A DNA stretch of 64,000 bases. Source: JAVBNA01 sp031551875 (GTDB taxonomy: Bacteria > Bacillota > Clostridia > Oscillospirales > Acutalibacteraceae). A program made the translations under genes and the position numbers. Below the pieces are notes generated by a model. It was not told the DNA's origin. It worked only from the letters and a program-made list of their open reading frames with translations, and ran no database searches. The stretch covers positions 17,728-81,727 of the forward strand of contig JAVBNA010000018.1 in the NCBI GenBank assembly GCA_031551875.1, given 5' to 3'. Positions 35,170 to 43,924 of the stretch are shown here, one piece after another. The first letter of the stretch is position 1, and each line of letters opens with the position of its first letter.

Positions 35170-35508
35170 TTAGCACATATCCGGAGACAGCTGGTTGCCG
35201 CCCAGCAAGTGAAAGTGCAGATGACCGACCGACTGGCAACCGTGACCGCCGCTGTTGGTCACAACGCGGAAGCCCCCTTCAAGCCCAAGCTCTGCCGAGA
35301 GCCGCGCCGCCACCTCGAAAATGTGCGCGACCGCGGCCGAATTGGCCGCTGTTATGGCCGCCGCCGAGGCGATATGGGTTTTCGGGATGAGCAGCACGTG
35401 TACGCCCGCTTTGGGATCCAGGTCGTGGAACACCAGCACCGTTTCATCCTCGTACACCTTGCGCGAGGGAATCTCCCCGCTTACGATTTTACAGAAAATG
35501 CAGTCCAT
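35170..35508 (-). CDS. HIT family protein (HinT-type purine nucleoside phosphoramidase)
   Basis: A 112-residue HIT protein. Begins MDCIFCKIVSGEIPS with the C-x2-C zinc pair, includes VFHDLDPKAGVHVLLIPKTH, and ends with the histidine triad as QSVGHLHFHLLGGNQL (H-x-H-x-H). Such proteins hydrolyse AMP-lysine-type phosphoramidates. It lies 13 bases after alaS. Confidence 0.95.
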   Translation of the reverse strand: MDCIFCKIVSGEIPSRKVYEDETVLVFHDLDPKAGVHVLLIPKTHIASAAAITAANSAAVAHIFEVAARLSAELGLEGGFRVVTNSGGHGCQSVGHLHFHLLGGNQLSPDMC

Positions 35509-35521
35509 GTTTTGACCTCCT

Positions 35522-38155
35522 TTACGCTTTCAGCATCGCGCCGACCACGGCTTCCACCGCCGCAAGCGCTTCGTCTGCCTTGGAAACGTCCTTTGCGCCC
35601 GCCATGGCGCTGTCGGGGCGTCCGCCGCCGTTTCCGCCCGCAATCTTGGCGATCTCACGCACAATGTTTCCGGCGTGCGCCCCCTTGTCCTGCGCCGCCT
35701 TGCCCACCGTGCAGGCAAAGGTCACTTTACCCTCCGCGGCACCGCACAGCACCGCCACGTTATCCGGCGACAGGTCACGGAGCTTGTCACACATGCCGCG
35801 CAGGGCATCGGCGGTCACGCCCGAAAGCTGCCCGGTGATCAGCCTGACGCCGCCGAGATCCTTGGCGCCTGCAAGCAGTTCCTCCACCTGGAGGGCCGCC
35901 AGCTTGCCCCGAAGCATCTCAATCTCGCGATCCTTTTCCTTGCTCTCCTGCACAACCTGCACACACCGGCGCACAAGGTCGGCGATGCTGTTGAGCTTGA
36001 GCGCCACGGCCGCCTCGCGGATGACATCCACTTTTTCGCGCAGATGTTCCAGCACGCCGATGCCGGTCACGCCCTCAATGCGGCGCACGCCCGCCGCGGC
36101 CGAGGTTTCGGATAGGATTTTAAAGAGCCCAAGCTTGGCGGTGTTGTCAATGTGGGTACCGCCGCACAGCTCAATTGAAAAATCGTCCACCCTGACCACG
36201 CGCACCACGTCGGCGTACTTTTCGCCGAACAGCGCCATTGCGCCCAGTTTGCGCGCCTCTTCGATCGGCATTTCTTTTGTGTCCACCTGGATGCCCTTGA
36301 GGATTTCAAGGTTGACCAGCGTCTCCACCCGTAAAAGCTCTTCGGGCGTCAGCGCGGAAAAATGGGTGAAGTCAAAGCGCACCTCTTTGTCGTTGACCAT
36401 CTGCCCGGCCTGCTGAACATGACTTCCCAGCACCTCGCGCAGCGCCGCCTGCAACAGGTGGGCGGCTGTGTGGTTGCGCTTGGTTGCGCCGCGCAGCTCG
36501 GTATCCACCGCGGCATCCACCGTGTCGTTCACTTTAAACTCGCCGCTCCCGACAATGACCTTATGCATATAGACACCCGATTGATTTTTGAGCGTGTCAG
36601 TCACACGGCCCACAGCGGTTCCCGCTTTCAGGACGCCCTTGTCGCCCGCCTGTCCGCCGCTTTCTGCGTAAAAGGGGGTTTTGTCAAGCGCAATTATTAC
36701 CTCGTCGCCCGCGCCCGCCGAAGCGGAAAGCTCTCCGCTTTTGACGATGGCGAGAATCTCCGCCCGCGCCTCATCGTGCTCATACCCCACAAAGTCAGTG
36801 GCAGGGATGTCGCCCAGGGCATCGTCCTCCCCCGTCCACGCGTCCGCGCCGGCGTTTTTCCGTGCGGCGCGCGCGCGCTCCTTCTGCGCTTTCATGAGCG
36901 CGGTAAAGCCCTCCTCGTCCACCGACTGGCCGCGCTCCGCCAAAATCTCCTTGGTCAGGTCGAGCGGGAAACCGAAGGTGTCGTTGAGCTTGAAGGCAAT
37001 CTCGCCCGACAGTACGGTTTCGTCCGCCTTGTCCATCAGCTGGCTGAGCAGCGCAAAGCCCTGATCAATGGTTTTGGCAAAGCTGTTTTCCTCCACGCCG
37101 ATCAGCTTCTTGATAAAGTCGCGCTTCTCCACAAGCTCGGGGTAGGCTTCCTTGTTTTCCTCAATCACCGTATCGCACACATCGACCAGGAAGGTGTCCT
37201 GAATGCCGATCAGGCGTCCGTGACGGGCGGCGCGGCGCAGCAACCGGCGCAGCACATAGCCGCGTCCTTCGTTGGAGGGCATGACACCGTCGCCGATCAT
37301 GAAGGTGGTGGAACGGATGTGATCGGTGATGACGCGCAGGGAGATGTCGGTTTTGGGGCTGTCCCCGTAGGCGACGCCCGAAATTTTAGAGACGTGCTTC
37401 ATGATGTTCTGCACCGTGTCCACCAAAAAGAGATTGTCCACGCCCTGCATGATGCAGGCCAGACGTTCAAGACCCATGCCGGTGTCAATATTGGGATGTT
37501 CGAGGGGGGTGTAATTGTCGTGGCCGTCGCTGTCAAACTGAGTGAACACCAGGTTCCAGAATTCCACATATCGGTCGCAGTCACAGCCCACCGCGCAGTC
37601 GGGCGAGCCGCAGCCGTATTTTTCCCCTCGATCAAAATAAATCTCCGAGCAAGGGCCGCAGGGCCCGGTGCCGTGCTCCCAGAAGTTGTCCGCCTTGCCG
37701 AGACGCACAATGCGTTCGGGGAGGGCGCCGATCTCCTTCGTCCAGATGTCAAACGTCTCGTCGTCATTCTCATAGATGGAAACCCACAGCCTGTCCACCG
37801 GCATCTCCATTACGTCCAGGCAGAATTCCCACGCCCATTTGGTCGCATCATACTTAAAATAATCGCCGAAAGAGAAGTTGCCCAGCATCTCAAAGTAGGT
37901 TCCGTGACGGGCGGTGATGCCCACCCGCTCAATGTCGGGCGTGCGGATGCACTTCTGACAGGTGGTCACACGGCTGCGCGGCGGAGTCAGCTCGCCGGTG
38001 AAGTATTTTTTCATGGGAGCCATCCCTGAATTAATCAGCAGCAGGCTGTTGTCGCCCCGCGGCACCAGCGGGAAGCTGGGCAGACGCAGATGTCCCTTGC
38101 TTTCAAAGAACGACAGATATTTTTCCCGGATTTCGTTGAGTCCCATCCATTTCAT
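35522..38155 (-). CDS. alaS: Alanyl-tRNA synthetase
   Basis: An 877-residue synthetase. Catalytic domain from the N-terminus (EIREKYLSFFESKGHLRLPS; FTGELTPPRSRVTTCQKCIR; TARHGTYFEMLGNFSFGDYF), tRNA-recognition middle, an editing domain with zinc ligands in NHTAAHLLQAALREVLGSH and CGGTHIDNTAKLG, and the C-Ala dimerisation domain with a Gly-rich GGNGGGRPDSAMAG end. Length is normal. Expression is controlled by the T-box leader just upstream. Confidence 0.97.
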   Translation of the reverse strand: MKWMGLNEIREKYLSFFESKGHLRLPSFPLVPRGDNSLLLINSGMAPMKKYFTGELTPPRSRVTTCQKCIRTPDIERVGITARHGTYFEMLGNFSFGDYFKYDATKWAWEFCLDVMEMPVDRLWVSIYENDDETFDIWTKEIGALPERIVRLGKADNFWEHGTGPCGPCSEIYFDRGEKYGCGSPDCAVGCDCDRYVEFWNLVFTQFDSDGHDNYTPLEHPNIDTGMGLERLACIMQGVDNLFLVDTVQNIMKHVSKISGVAYGDSPKTDISLRVITDHIRSTTFMIGDGVMPSNEGRGYVLRRLLRRAARHGRLIGIQDTFLVDVCDTVIEENKEAYPELVEKRDFIKKLIGVEENSFAKTIDQGFALLSQLMDKADETVLSGEIAFKLNDTFGFPLDLTKEILAERGQSVDEEGFTALMKAQKERARAARKNAGADAWTGEDDALGDIPATDFVGYEHDEARAEILAIVKSGELSASAGAGDEVIIALDKTPFYAESGGQAGDKGVLKAGTAVGRVTDTLKNQSGVYMHKVIVGSGEFKVNDTVDAAVDTELRGATKRNHTAAHLLQAALREVLGSHVQQAGQMVNDKEVRFDFTHFSALTPEELLRVETLVNLEILKGIQVDTKEMPIEEARKLGAMALFGEKYADVVRVVRVDDFSIELCGGTHIDNTAKLGLFKILSETSAAAGVRRIEGVTGIGVLEHLREKVDVIREAAVALKLNSIADLVRRCVQVVQESKEKDREIEMLRGKLAALQVEELLAGAKDLGGVRLITGQLSGVTADALRGMCDKLRDLSPDNVAVLCGAAEGKVTFACTVGKAAQDKGAHAGNIVREIAKIAGGNGGGRPDSAMAGAKDVSKADEALAAVEAVVGAMLKA

Positions 38156-38174
38156 GTTTGCATCATTCTCCTAT

Positions 38175-38217
38175 AAAAAAATAAGATTCCCCCGCCCGCA
38201 TGGGACGGAAGAATCCG
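38175..38217 (-). terminator. Conditional terminator of the alaS T-box
   Basis: On the minus strand a stem between GGATTCTTCCGTCCC and GGGCGGGGGAATC, followed by seven T, forms the terminator. Its 5' arm begins within the end of the T-box bulge sequence, as needed for mutually exclusive antiterminator pairing. Confidence 0.8.
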
Positions 38218-38403
38218 TGGTACCACCCAAATTGCGCAAGAACCGCGCCACTTTGCGCCCTTTAACGCAGGGCATACGCACCGTTCCTCACGGCACGGCT
38301 CCAAGATGGCACGCGAACCGCCCGACAGAAATCTTGCACCGAATGATTTCCTCTCTGTACGGCGGGCACTGTCCGCTTGGTCTTATCACAGCCGATTTAT
38401 ATT
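38175..38403 (-). promoter_or_regulatory. T-box riboswitch leader of alaS
   Basis: A ~230-nt leader on the minus strand with the T-box bulge GGGTGGTACCACGG at 38215-38228. The TGGT within it would pair with ACCA of uncharged tRNA-Ala, whose discriminator is A, which fits the downstream gene. Transcription starts near 38403 from a strong promoter. The Stem I specifier codon could not be fixed by eye. Confidence 0.88.
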
Positions 38404-38409
38404 GCTCCC

Positions 38410-38438
38410 ATTATAAGGTAATCCCCGAAAAATGTCAA
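38410..38438 (-). promoter_or_regulatory. Promoter of the alaS T-box transcript
   Basis: Minus strand TTGACA (38433-38438), 17-base spacer and TATAAT (38410-38415): both boxes are perfect consensus. Confidence 0.93.
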
Positions 38439-38451
38439 TCCCCGCGCTTAA

Positions 38452-40812
38452 TTAAGCAAAGCTTTGTCCCGCGATGCGCACGCTCTCCTGCGCATCTTTC
38501 GCGTAGTAATCCGCGCCCACCATGGCGGCGTATTCCGCCGTCAGCACCGCGCCGCCCACCATGACTTTACAGGGCGCGCCCGCCTCTCGGAGAGCCGTAA
38601 TGGTGCGCTGCATATTCCTGACCGTCGTGGTCATCAGGGCGCTGAGCCCCACCAGCGTGATTTTATGTCGAAGGGTCTCCTCTACGACCCGTTCCACTTT
38701 GACGTCCTTGCCCAGGTCGAGCACCTCGTAGCCGTAGTTTTCCAGCATCATTTTGACGATGTTTTTTCCTATGTCGTGAATGTCCCCCTCCACGGTTGCG
38801 AGGAGGATTTTCCCCCTACAAGCCTGCTGCTCACCTGACGCGTCCAGCGCCTCCTTCACCTCTTCAAACGCACTTTTGACCGCGCCCGCCGACTGCATGA
38901 GCTGCGGCAGGAAGATTTTCCCCGCCTCAAAGCGCGCCCCCACCGCGTCGAGCGCCGGGACAAACTGCCCGTCTATGATCGCAAGCGGCTTTTCGGTTTT
39001 GAGCAGAGTACGCACCTTTTGCACAGCCTCCTCACGCCGTCCCTCCACGACGCAGTCGAACAGCGTTCTCTCCGATTCCGAAGCCACGCCCGGAACCGCG
39101 TCGGTTTCCCCATAGGCGCGGGTATACAGGGCCGCGTCGGCGTCCTCACCGCACAGCACCCGGTAGGCGTGCACCGTGCGCATCATCTCAACCGACAGGG
39201 GATTGAGGATGGCAGCGTCCAGCCCCGCACCCAGCGCCGCCGCCAGGAAGGTGCTGTTGAGCAGCGGGCGCTGCGGCAGGCCGAAGGAGACATTGCTCAC
39301 ACCCAGGACGGTTTTAAGCCCCAGCCTCTCTTTGACCATTTCGATCGCTTTGAGCGTTTCGCGCGCCTGCTCCTGCTGCGCCGACACGGTCAGCGTCAGG
39401 CAGTCGATCACAAGATCCTCTTTGGGGATGCCGTAGGACAGCGCCGTGTTCATCATACGCTCGGCAATCTCAAACCGCCCCTGCGCCGTGGAGGGGATTC
39501 CGGTTTCGTCCAGCGTCAGGCACACAATCAGCGCACCGTATTTTTGGACAATGGGGAAAATTTTCTCCATTGTCTCCTTTTTTCCGTTGACCGAGTTGAT
39601 CATGGGTTTGCCGTTGCAAAGACGCACCCCCGCCTCAATCGCCGACGGATCAGCGCTGTCGATCTGCATGGGCAGCCCGGTTACGCCCTGCACCTGCCTG
39701 ACCACCTCACACAGCATGTTCGTCTCGTCGAGCTCGGGCAGGCCGACGTTGATATCCAGAATGTCAGCGCCCGCCTGGGTCTGGTCAATCGCTTCGCCGA
39801 GAATGTAGTCCATCTGCCCCGCGCGCAGGGCTTCCTTGAGCTTCTTTTTACCCGTGGGGTTAATGCGCTCGCCGATCACCGTCACCCCGCCGTCCCACAC
39901 GCGGGTCTGTGTACCCGAGCACGCGGCGGTGACAACCTCCCGCGCCGGTGTGACAACCTGTGTGCCATGCAGCAGCGCGGACAGCTTCTCCATATAGACC
40001 GGCGTTGTGCCGCAACAGCCGCCCACCACGCGCACACCCAGCCGGAGCAGTTCTGCCACAGCCTGCACGTATTCTTCAGGGCCGACCGCGTATTCGGCTC
40101 CGTCCGCCCCGTCCCGGGGCAGCCCCGCATTGGCCTGCACCATTACGGGCACACGCGCGTAGCGTAGAAATTCTTTCACAACCGGCAGTAGCTCACGCGG
40201 CCCCAGCGAGCAGTTGACGCCCACCGCGTCCACGTGAAGCCCGCTCAGCGTCAGTGCCGCAGTGATGGGATCACACCCCACAAAGGTGCGCCCGTCCGCC
40301 TCGAAGGTCATGGTGCAGAACACCGGTAAATCCGAGTGCTCCTTGGCCGCCAGCACCGCCGCCTTGGCTTCATACAGGTCGGATACCGTCTCAATGATAA
40401 TGAGGTCGGCGCCCGCACGCACGCCTGCCTCCACCTGTTCGGCAAACAGGTCATACGCCCCCTCAAACGAAAGCGTGCCCATCGGAACGAGCAACTGTCC
40501 GATCGGCCCGATGTCAAGCGCTGTCAGCGGCGCGCCCGCGTTCTTTGCACACCGCACACCCGCCTCGATCACCTGTGCGGGGGAATAGCCGCTGTCTTTC
40601 AGCTTATAGCGGTTGGCGCCGAAGGTGTTGGCGGTGATCACCTGACAGCCCGCCTCAACAAACTGCCGGTGGATATCCTCCACCCATTCGGGATGGGTGA
40701 GATTGAGCACCTCGGGCAGCTGGCCGGGCTTCATGCCTTTTTGATGGAGCATGGTGCCCATCGCACCATCAAGCAGCAGATTGTTATTTTGAATGCGGGT
40801 CATGATGTCCAC
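38452..40812 (-). CDS. metH: B12-dependent methionine synthase lacking the reactivation domain
   Basis: A 786-residue enzyme that methylates homocysteine from methyl-THF through cobalamin. The homocysteine/zinc module has LLLDGAMGTMLHQKG, GVNCSLGPRELL and VVGGCCGTTPVYM (zinc cysteines); the folate module has VIGERINPTGKKKLKEAL and DILDINVGLPELDE; the cobalamin module has EGDIHDIGKNIVKMMLEN with the cobalt-binding His. The SAM-binding reactivation domain of E. coli MetH is absent and is encoded by the preceding gene. The GTG at 40812 is preferred because AAGGAGG is 8 bases upstream; an ATG at 40803 is the alternative. Confidence 0.94.
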   Translation of the reverse strand: MDIMTRIQNNNLLLDGAMGTMLHQKGMKPGQLPEVLNLTHPEWVEDIHRQFVEAGCQVITANTFGANRYKLKDSGYSPAQVIEAGVRCAKNAGAPLTALDIGPIGQLLVPMGTLSFEGAYDLFAEQVEAGVRAGADLIIIETVSDLYEAKAAVLAAKEHSDLPVFCTMTFEADGRTFVGCDPITAALTLSGLHVDAVGVNCSLGPRELLPVVKEFLRYARVPVMVQANAGLPRDGADGAEYAVGPEEYVQAVAELLRLGVRVVGGCCGTTPVYMEKLSALLHGTQVVTPAREVVTAACSGTQTRVWDGGVTVIGERINPTGKKKLKEALRAGQMDYILGEAIDQTQAGADILDINVGLPELDETNMLCEVVRQVQGVTGLPMQIDSADPSAIEAGVRLCNGKPMINSVNGKKETMEKIFPIVQKYGALIVCLTLDETGIPSTAQGRFEIAERMMNTALSYGIPKEDLVIDCLTLTVSAQQEQARETLKAIEMVKERLGLKTVLGVSNVSFGLPQRPLLNSTFLAAALGAGLDAAILNPLSVEMMRTVHAYRVLCGEDADAALYTRAYGETDAVPGVASESERTLFDCVVEGRREEAVQKVRTLLKTEKPLAIIDGQFVPALDAVGARFEAGKIFLPQLMQSAGAVKSAFEEVKEALDASGEQQACRGKILLATVEGDIHDIGKNIVKMMLENYGYEVLDLGKDVKVERVVEETLRHKITLVGLSALMTTTVRNMQRTITALREAGAPCKVMVGGAVLTAEYAAMVGADYYAKDAQESVRIAGQSFA

Positions 40813-41482
40813 AGAATTCTCCTCCTTTTTGAAAATCGCACCGACCGTGCCTGTCACACGCCGCGCAGCCGGGCGTATTTTCTTCCCGCTCCTCGCCGTC
40901 ATACAGCCCCAGCACCGCCGTCACCGACTTGGAAGGCGTCATCAGACAACTTTCGCTCAGGTACAACCCGATGCGCCGCCCGGCGTCCAGCAGCCGCAGG
41001 AGAGGCTCCTGGCTTTCAAGCGGCATGTCCCCGTAACCGGGGCTGAAGCGCCCGGTCAGGCACTGTCCCGCCGTTCGCGCTTTTGCGCGCAGTTCGTTTT
41101 CGCACTCACCGCACAGCGCCTCGGTCAGCCCGGAGGCTGCCGCGTCCAGCACAAGCGACCGCGTCATATCCACCGGCGCGTACCGGCGTATGAGTGCGTC
41201 AGCCTGCACGCCGAGCGTAACCGCCATGAGCGCGCACCTGTCACAGCCGTGCAGATGGCGGGCGATGTCCCCGCCCTCAAAACGTACGCCGGCGTCGGGA
41301 ATCCATATGCCGTTTTCTACTGCGGTTACAGAAAAAAACGCGGTACAGGTTCTGGGACGAATCACCGCCTGTAATTCGCGGATGCAGTCGTCGAGCAGCG
41401 CATCCATGTGCTCGTCCGCCTTCTGGCCGCGATACCCCAGATATCGCAGGGCTTCCTCCTTGATGCCTGACAGCTTCTCCAC
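40784..41482 (-). CDS. Stand-alone methionine synthase B12-reactivation domain protein
   Basis: A 232-residue protein with the AdoMet-binding activation fold of MetH: LVLDAAASGLTEALCGECE near 118, RFSPGYGDMPLESQ near 150 (the R-x-x-x-G-Y signature) and CLMTPSKSVTAVLGLY near 180. It should reductively methylate inactivated cob(II)alamin in the split MetH next to it. The last 30 residues add a C-x2-C-x5-C motif plus further Cys/His, a metal-site-like tail. GTG start; it overlaps metH by about 29 bases and follows metF by 5, so the three form one unit. Confidence 0.9.
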   Translation of the reverse strand: MEKLSGIKEEALRYLGYRGQKADEHMDALLDDCIRELQAVIRPRTCTAFFSVTAVENGIWIPDAGVRFEGGDIARHLHGCDRCALMAVTLGVQADALIRRYAPVDMTRSLVLDAAASGLTEALCGECENELRAKARTAGQCLTGRFSPGYGDMPLESQEPLLRLLDAGRRIGLYLSESCLMTPSKSVTAVLGLYDGEEREENTPGCAACDRHGRCDFQKGGEFCGHHDPHSK

Positions 41483-41487
41483 CGCCT

Positions 41488-42351
41488 TTACCGTTTACTG
41501 CGGATGGCCGCGATGTTCTCACGCGCGATGCGCGGCCGGTTCATTGTGTAGATGTGGATACCGTCCGCCCCGCATTCCATAAGCCCCCGAATCTGTCGGT
41601 TCGAATACTCAATCCCCGCCTGCACCAGGCCTTCGGGGTCGTTCTCATACTTTGTGAGGATTCGGATGATCTGGGCGGGCAGCGATGCGCCGCACATGAA
41701 AATCATCTTTTCAATCTGGCTGCGCCCCAAAATGGGCATGATGCCCGCCGAAATGGGAACGTCAATGTCTGATGCGCGCGCCTTCTCATAAAAACGGCGG
41801 AAAATGTCGTTGTCAAAAAAAAGCTGGGTGACCAAAAACGACGCGCCCGCTTCGACCTTCTGCCTGGCGTGGCTCAGGCTTTCCTCCATACTGTCCGCCG
41901 TCAGGTGCCCCTCCGGATAGGCGGCCGCACCAATGCAAAAATCCGCCTCCCTCTCCGCGATATAGGCGATCAGATCCTTCGCGTAAAGGAAGGCTCCGTC
42001 CGCCGTACCGCCAGCGGGCAGATCGCCGCGCAGTGCCATGACGTTTTGTACGCCGGCCGTGCGTAGCTTATTCAGATGCCGATCAATGTCCTCCGGCGAG
42101 GCGCCCGCACAGGTCAGATGTGCCAGTGCGGGGATACCGTACCGGCTTTCGATCACAGCAGCGATGTCGGTGGTCACCTCGGTGCCGCCGCTCCCCCCTG
42201 CGCTGTAGGTCACGCTGATGAAATCGGGGCGCAGCGCCTCCAACTGCCCGATCGTGTTCAGAACCCCTTCCGGATCCTGATCCTTCCTGGGTGGAAACAC
42301 CTCAAGCGAAACCACCGTTTTTTTAGTTTTGTACAGATTTGCAATGTGCAT
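41488..42351 (-). CDS. metF: 5,10-methylenetetrahydrofolate reductase
   Basis: A 287-residue FAD enzyme that makes methyl-THF for MetH. The opening TVVSLEVFPPRKDQDPE carries the catalytic Glu, followed by FISVTYSAGGSG, ALAHLTCAGAS and LVTQLFFDNDIFRRFYEKA. The start MHIANLYKTKK is preceded by AGGAGG at perfect spacing. First gene of a metF-reactivase-metH operon whose leader is a hairpin terminator of the preceding LCP gene. Confidence 0.94.
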   Translation of the reverse strand: MHIANLYKTKKTVVSLEVFPPRKDQDPEGVLNTIGQLEALRPDFISVTYSAGGSGGTEVTTDIAAVIESRYGIPALAHLTCAGASPEDIDRHLNKLRTAGVQNVMALRGDLPAGGTADGAFLYAKDLIAYIAEREADFCIGAAAYPEGHLTADSMEESLSHARQKVEAGASFLVTQLFFDNDIFRRFYEKARASDIDVPISAGIMPILGRSQIEKMIFMCGASLPAQIIRILTKYENDPEGLVQAGIEYSNRQIRGLMECGADGIHIYTMNRPRIARENIAAIRSKR

Positions 42352-42370
42352 ATATGCCTCCTGACTGGTA

Positions 42371-42418
42371 AAAAAAACGAACCACTCCCGATGCCACGGA
42401 AGATGGTTCGGTTTTTCC
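42371..42418 (-). terminator. Terminator of the LCP gene, ahead of metF
   Basis: Minus strand CGAACCA/TGGTTCG (42404-42410 and 42378-42384) with a 19-base inner region and a run of eight T toward metF. It begins just past the LCP stop. Confidence 0.75.
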
Positions 42419-42422
42419 TGCA

Positions 42423-43694
42423 TTAAGAACCGGACGTAAAGGGAATTGTGGGGACATCCTCCACTTGATCGCATTCATAGATAAACTTCCACAGCTCTAA
42501 AATGTTGTCCCTGTAATTAAAATGGTACATTTCCATGTGCTTATAATAAAACTTTGTCTTATAAGGGTCTTCTTCATCGTTGCATTCTAGCGGCAGCATC
42601 ATCTGATCCATGGGCGCGTCCACATATTTTCCGACCTGACCCGCCAGCGACAGGATCTCCATATTGGTCATGCTGGTGTTGATATTGGGAAACATCTCGG
42701 CCGCCGTGTTGTGAAGCTGAGAAAGGTTCATGTCCCAGGCTCTGCGGAGGAGCGCCTCAATCACGGCGCGCTGGCGTCCCGTACGCTTAAAGTCGGTATC
42801 CAGATGACGCAGGCGTGCGTAGGACAGCGCCTTGCTCCCGTTCATGTGATAGAGTCCCTCATTACCGAAGTTCAGGTATCTGGCCTCGGCCGACGTCATC
42901 TCAATGTCCACGCCGCCCGCAATGTCAACCACTTTTTCAAACCCGCCGAAATTAATGACCATATAGTCGTCGATTTTTACGCGGAAATTGGTTTCAATCG
43001 TATCAATGAGCATTTTGGTTCCGCCCCATGAATAGCTGGCGTTGAGCATGTAATACTCGTCGCGCCCGGAGATATACACGTACATCGCGCGCATGAGGGA
43101 AGTCAGATGCAGCTTCCCCGTCTTGCGGTTGATGGAAAGGATCATCGCTGAATCTGAACGTCCGGAAAAGTTGTTTTTTCTTGAGTCGCAGCCGATCAAT
43201 AACAGATTATATACGTCCTCACTGTGCGCGATGGGCATGTCCTTGATGGAAGCAAAGCTGTCGGAAGCCGCGTTGATTCCCTCCATATCGTCGGGTTCAT
43301 CAAAATGCTCGTCGTCCCCCGTCAGTTCCTCAATGCCCAGTGTGGGGTCACCGGTAATTTCTGTCCGGTCTAACTGCCCGAGCATCGTACCTGCATAGAC
43401 AAAAATGCCGCCGATCAGCAGGATCAGCACACAGGCAATTGCTAACAGCGTCCACTTGAGTTTTTTACTTTTCCGCTTTTTCGGCAGTGTAGCGGTTGCG
43501 GCCTGTCTTTCGGGACAAGCCAATGAATCTTCTGCCTCCCGGGGCATACTGCTGACGGGATCGCCATCAACATCGGGAAATGTCCCGCCCTGATCGGGAT
43601 CAGGCGATGAAACCGGCACGCCCGGCACAATGGGTATGCTATGCGTGTGGGGAGGCAAATTGCCGTGTTCATTTGGGTATTGATTTTCCTGCAC
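42423..43694 (-). CDS. LytR-CpsA-Psr (LCP) family cell-wall ligase
   Basis: A 423-residue protein. Residues 1-75 are a disordered cytoplasmic region, one transmembrane helix at about 80-102 (WTLLAIACVLILLIGGIFVYAG), then the extracellular LCP domain: NLLLIGCDSRKNNFSGRSDSAMILSI split across the domain start, DYMVINFGGFEKVVDIAGGV, and LSYARLRHLDTDFKRTGRQR with the conserved arginines. LCP proteins attach teichoic acids or capsular glycans to peptidoglycan. GTG start with GAGGTG upstream, own promoter at 43723-43751 (minus). Confidence 0.92.
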   Translation of the reverse strand: MQENQYPNEHGNLPPHTHSIPIVPGVPVSSPDPDQGGTFPDVDGDPVSSMPREAEDSLACPERQAATATLPKKRKSKKLKWTLLAIACVLILLIGGIFVYAGTMLGQLDRTEITGDPTLGIEELTGDDEHFDEPDDMEGINAASDSFASIKDMPIAHSEDVYNLLLIGCDSRKNNFSGRSDSAMILSINRKTGKLHLTSLMRAMYVYISGRDEYYMLNASYSWGGTKMLIDTIETNFRVKIDDYMVINFGGFEKVVDIAGGVDIEMTSAEARYLNFGNEGLYHMNGSKALSYARLRHLDTDFKRTGRQRAVIEALLRRAWDMNLSQLHNTAAEMFPNINTSMTNMEILSLAGQVGKYVDAPMDQMMLPLECNDEEDPYKTKFYYKHMEMYHFNYRDNILELWKFIYECDQVEDVPTIPFTSGS

Positions 43695-43722
43695 GTCATC
43701 ACCTCATTTTTATAGTGCTGTA

Positions 43723-43751
43723 ATTATACTCTTTTTTCTGACTTACCGCAA
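43723..43751 (-). promoter_or_regulatory. Promoter of the LCP gene
   Basis: Minus strand TTGCGG (43746-43751), 17-base spacer, TATAAT (43723-43728), about 30 bases ahead of the start codon. It points away from the hrcA promoter. Confidence 0.8.
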
Positions 43752-43832
43752 CCGTTTTCCTCATTATTCTCTCTTGCGCTCTTTAATTCATGAGTAAAAC
43801 ACACCTTTTACAAATATTTCACAATTAAACAG

Positions 43833-43861
43833 TTGACATTTTAATCCGGAAAGTGTTAAAT
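43833..43861 (+). promoter_or_regulatory. Promoter of the hrcA-grpE-dnaK-dnaJ operon
   Basis: TTGACA (43833-43838) and TTAAAT (43856-43861) with a 17-base spacer; the CIRCE operator begins 10 bases downstream, overlapping the start of the transcript. Confidence 0.8.
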
Positions 43862-43871
43862 TATAAGCACG

Positions 43872-43898
43872 TTAGCACTCGAACCATTAGAGTGCTAA
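43872..43898 (+). promoter_or_regulatory. CIRCE operator (HrcA binding site)
   Basis: TTAGCACTC, nine bases, GAGTGCTAA: an exact CIRCE inverted repeat, the HrcA target. Its place just ahead of hrcA means the operon represses itself until heat shock titrates HrcA through GroEL. Confidence 0.98.
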
Positions 43899-43924
43899 TC
43901 ACGCGAACCAGAGGAGTGAATAGC

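Noticed and set aside
36362..38029. A 555-codon open frame on the plus strand opposite alaS
   Set aside because: Lies entirely antisense to a full-length, motif-complete alanyl-tRNA synthetase; such long mirror frames are expected in G+C-rich coding DNA and it has no recognisable domain.
42352..42422. Possible SAM or B12 riboswitch ahead of metF
   Set aside because: The space is only about 70 bases and is filled by a simple terminator hairpin; no conserved riboswitch core is present.
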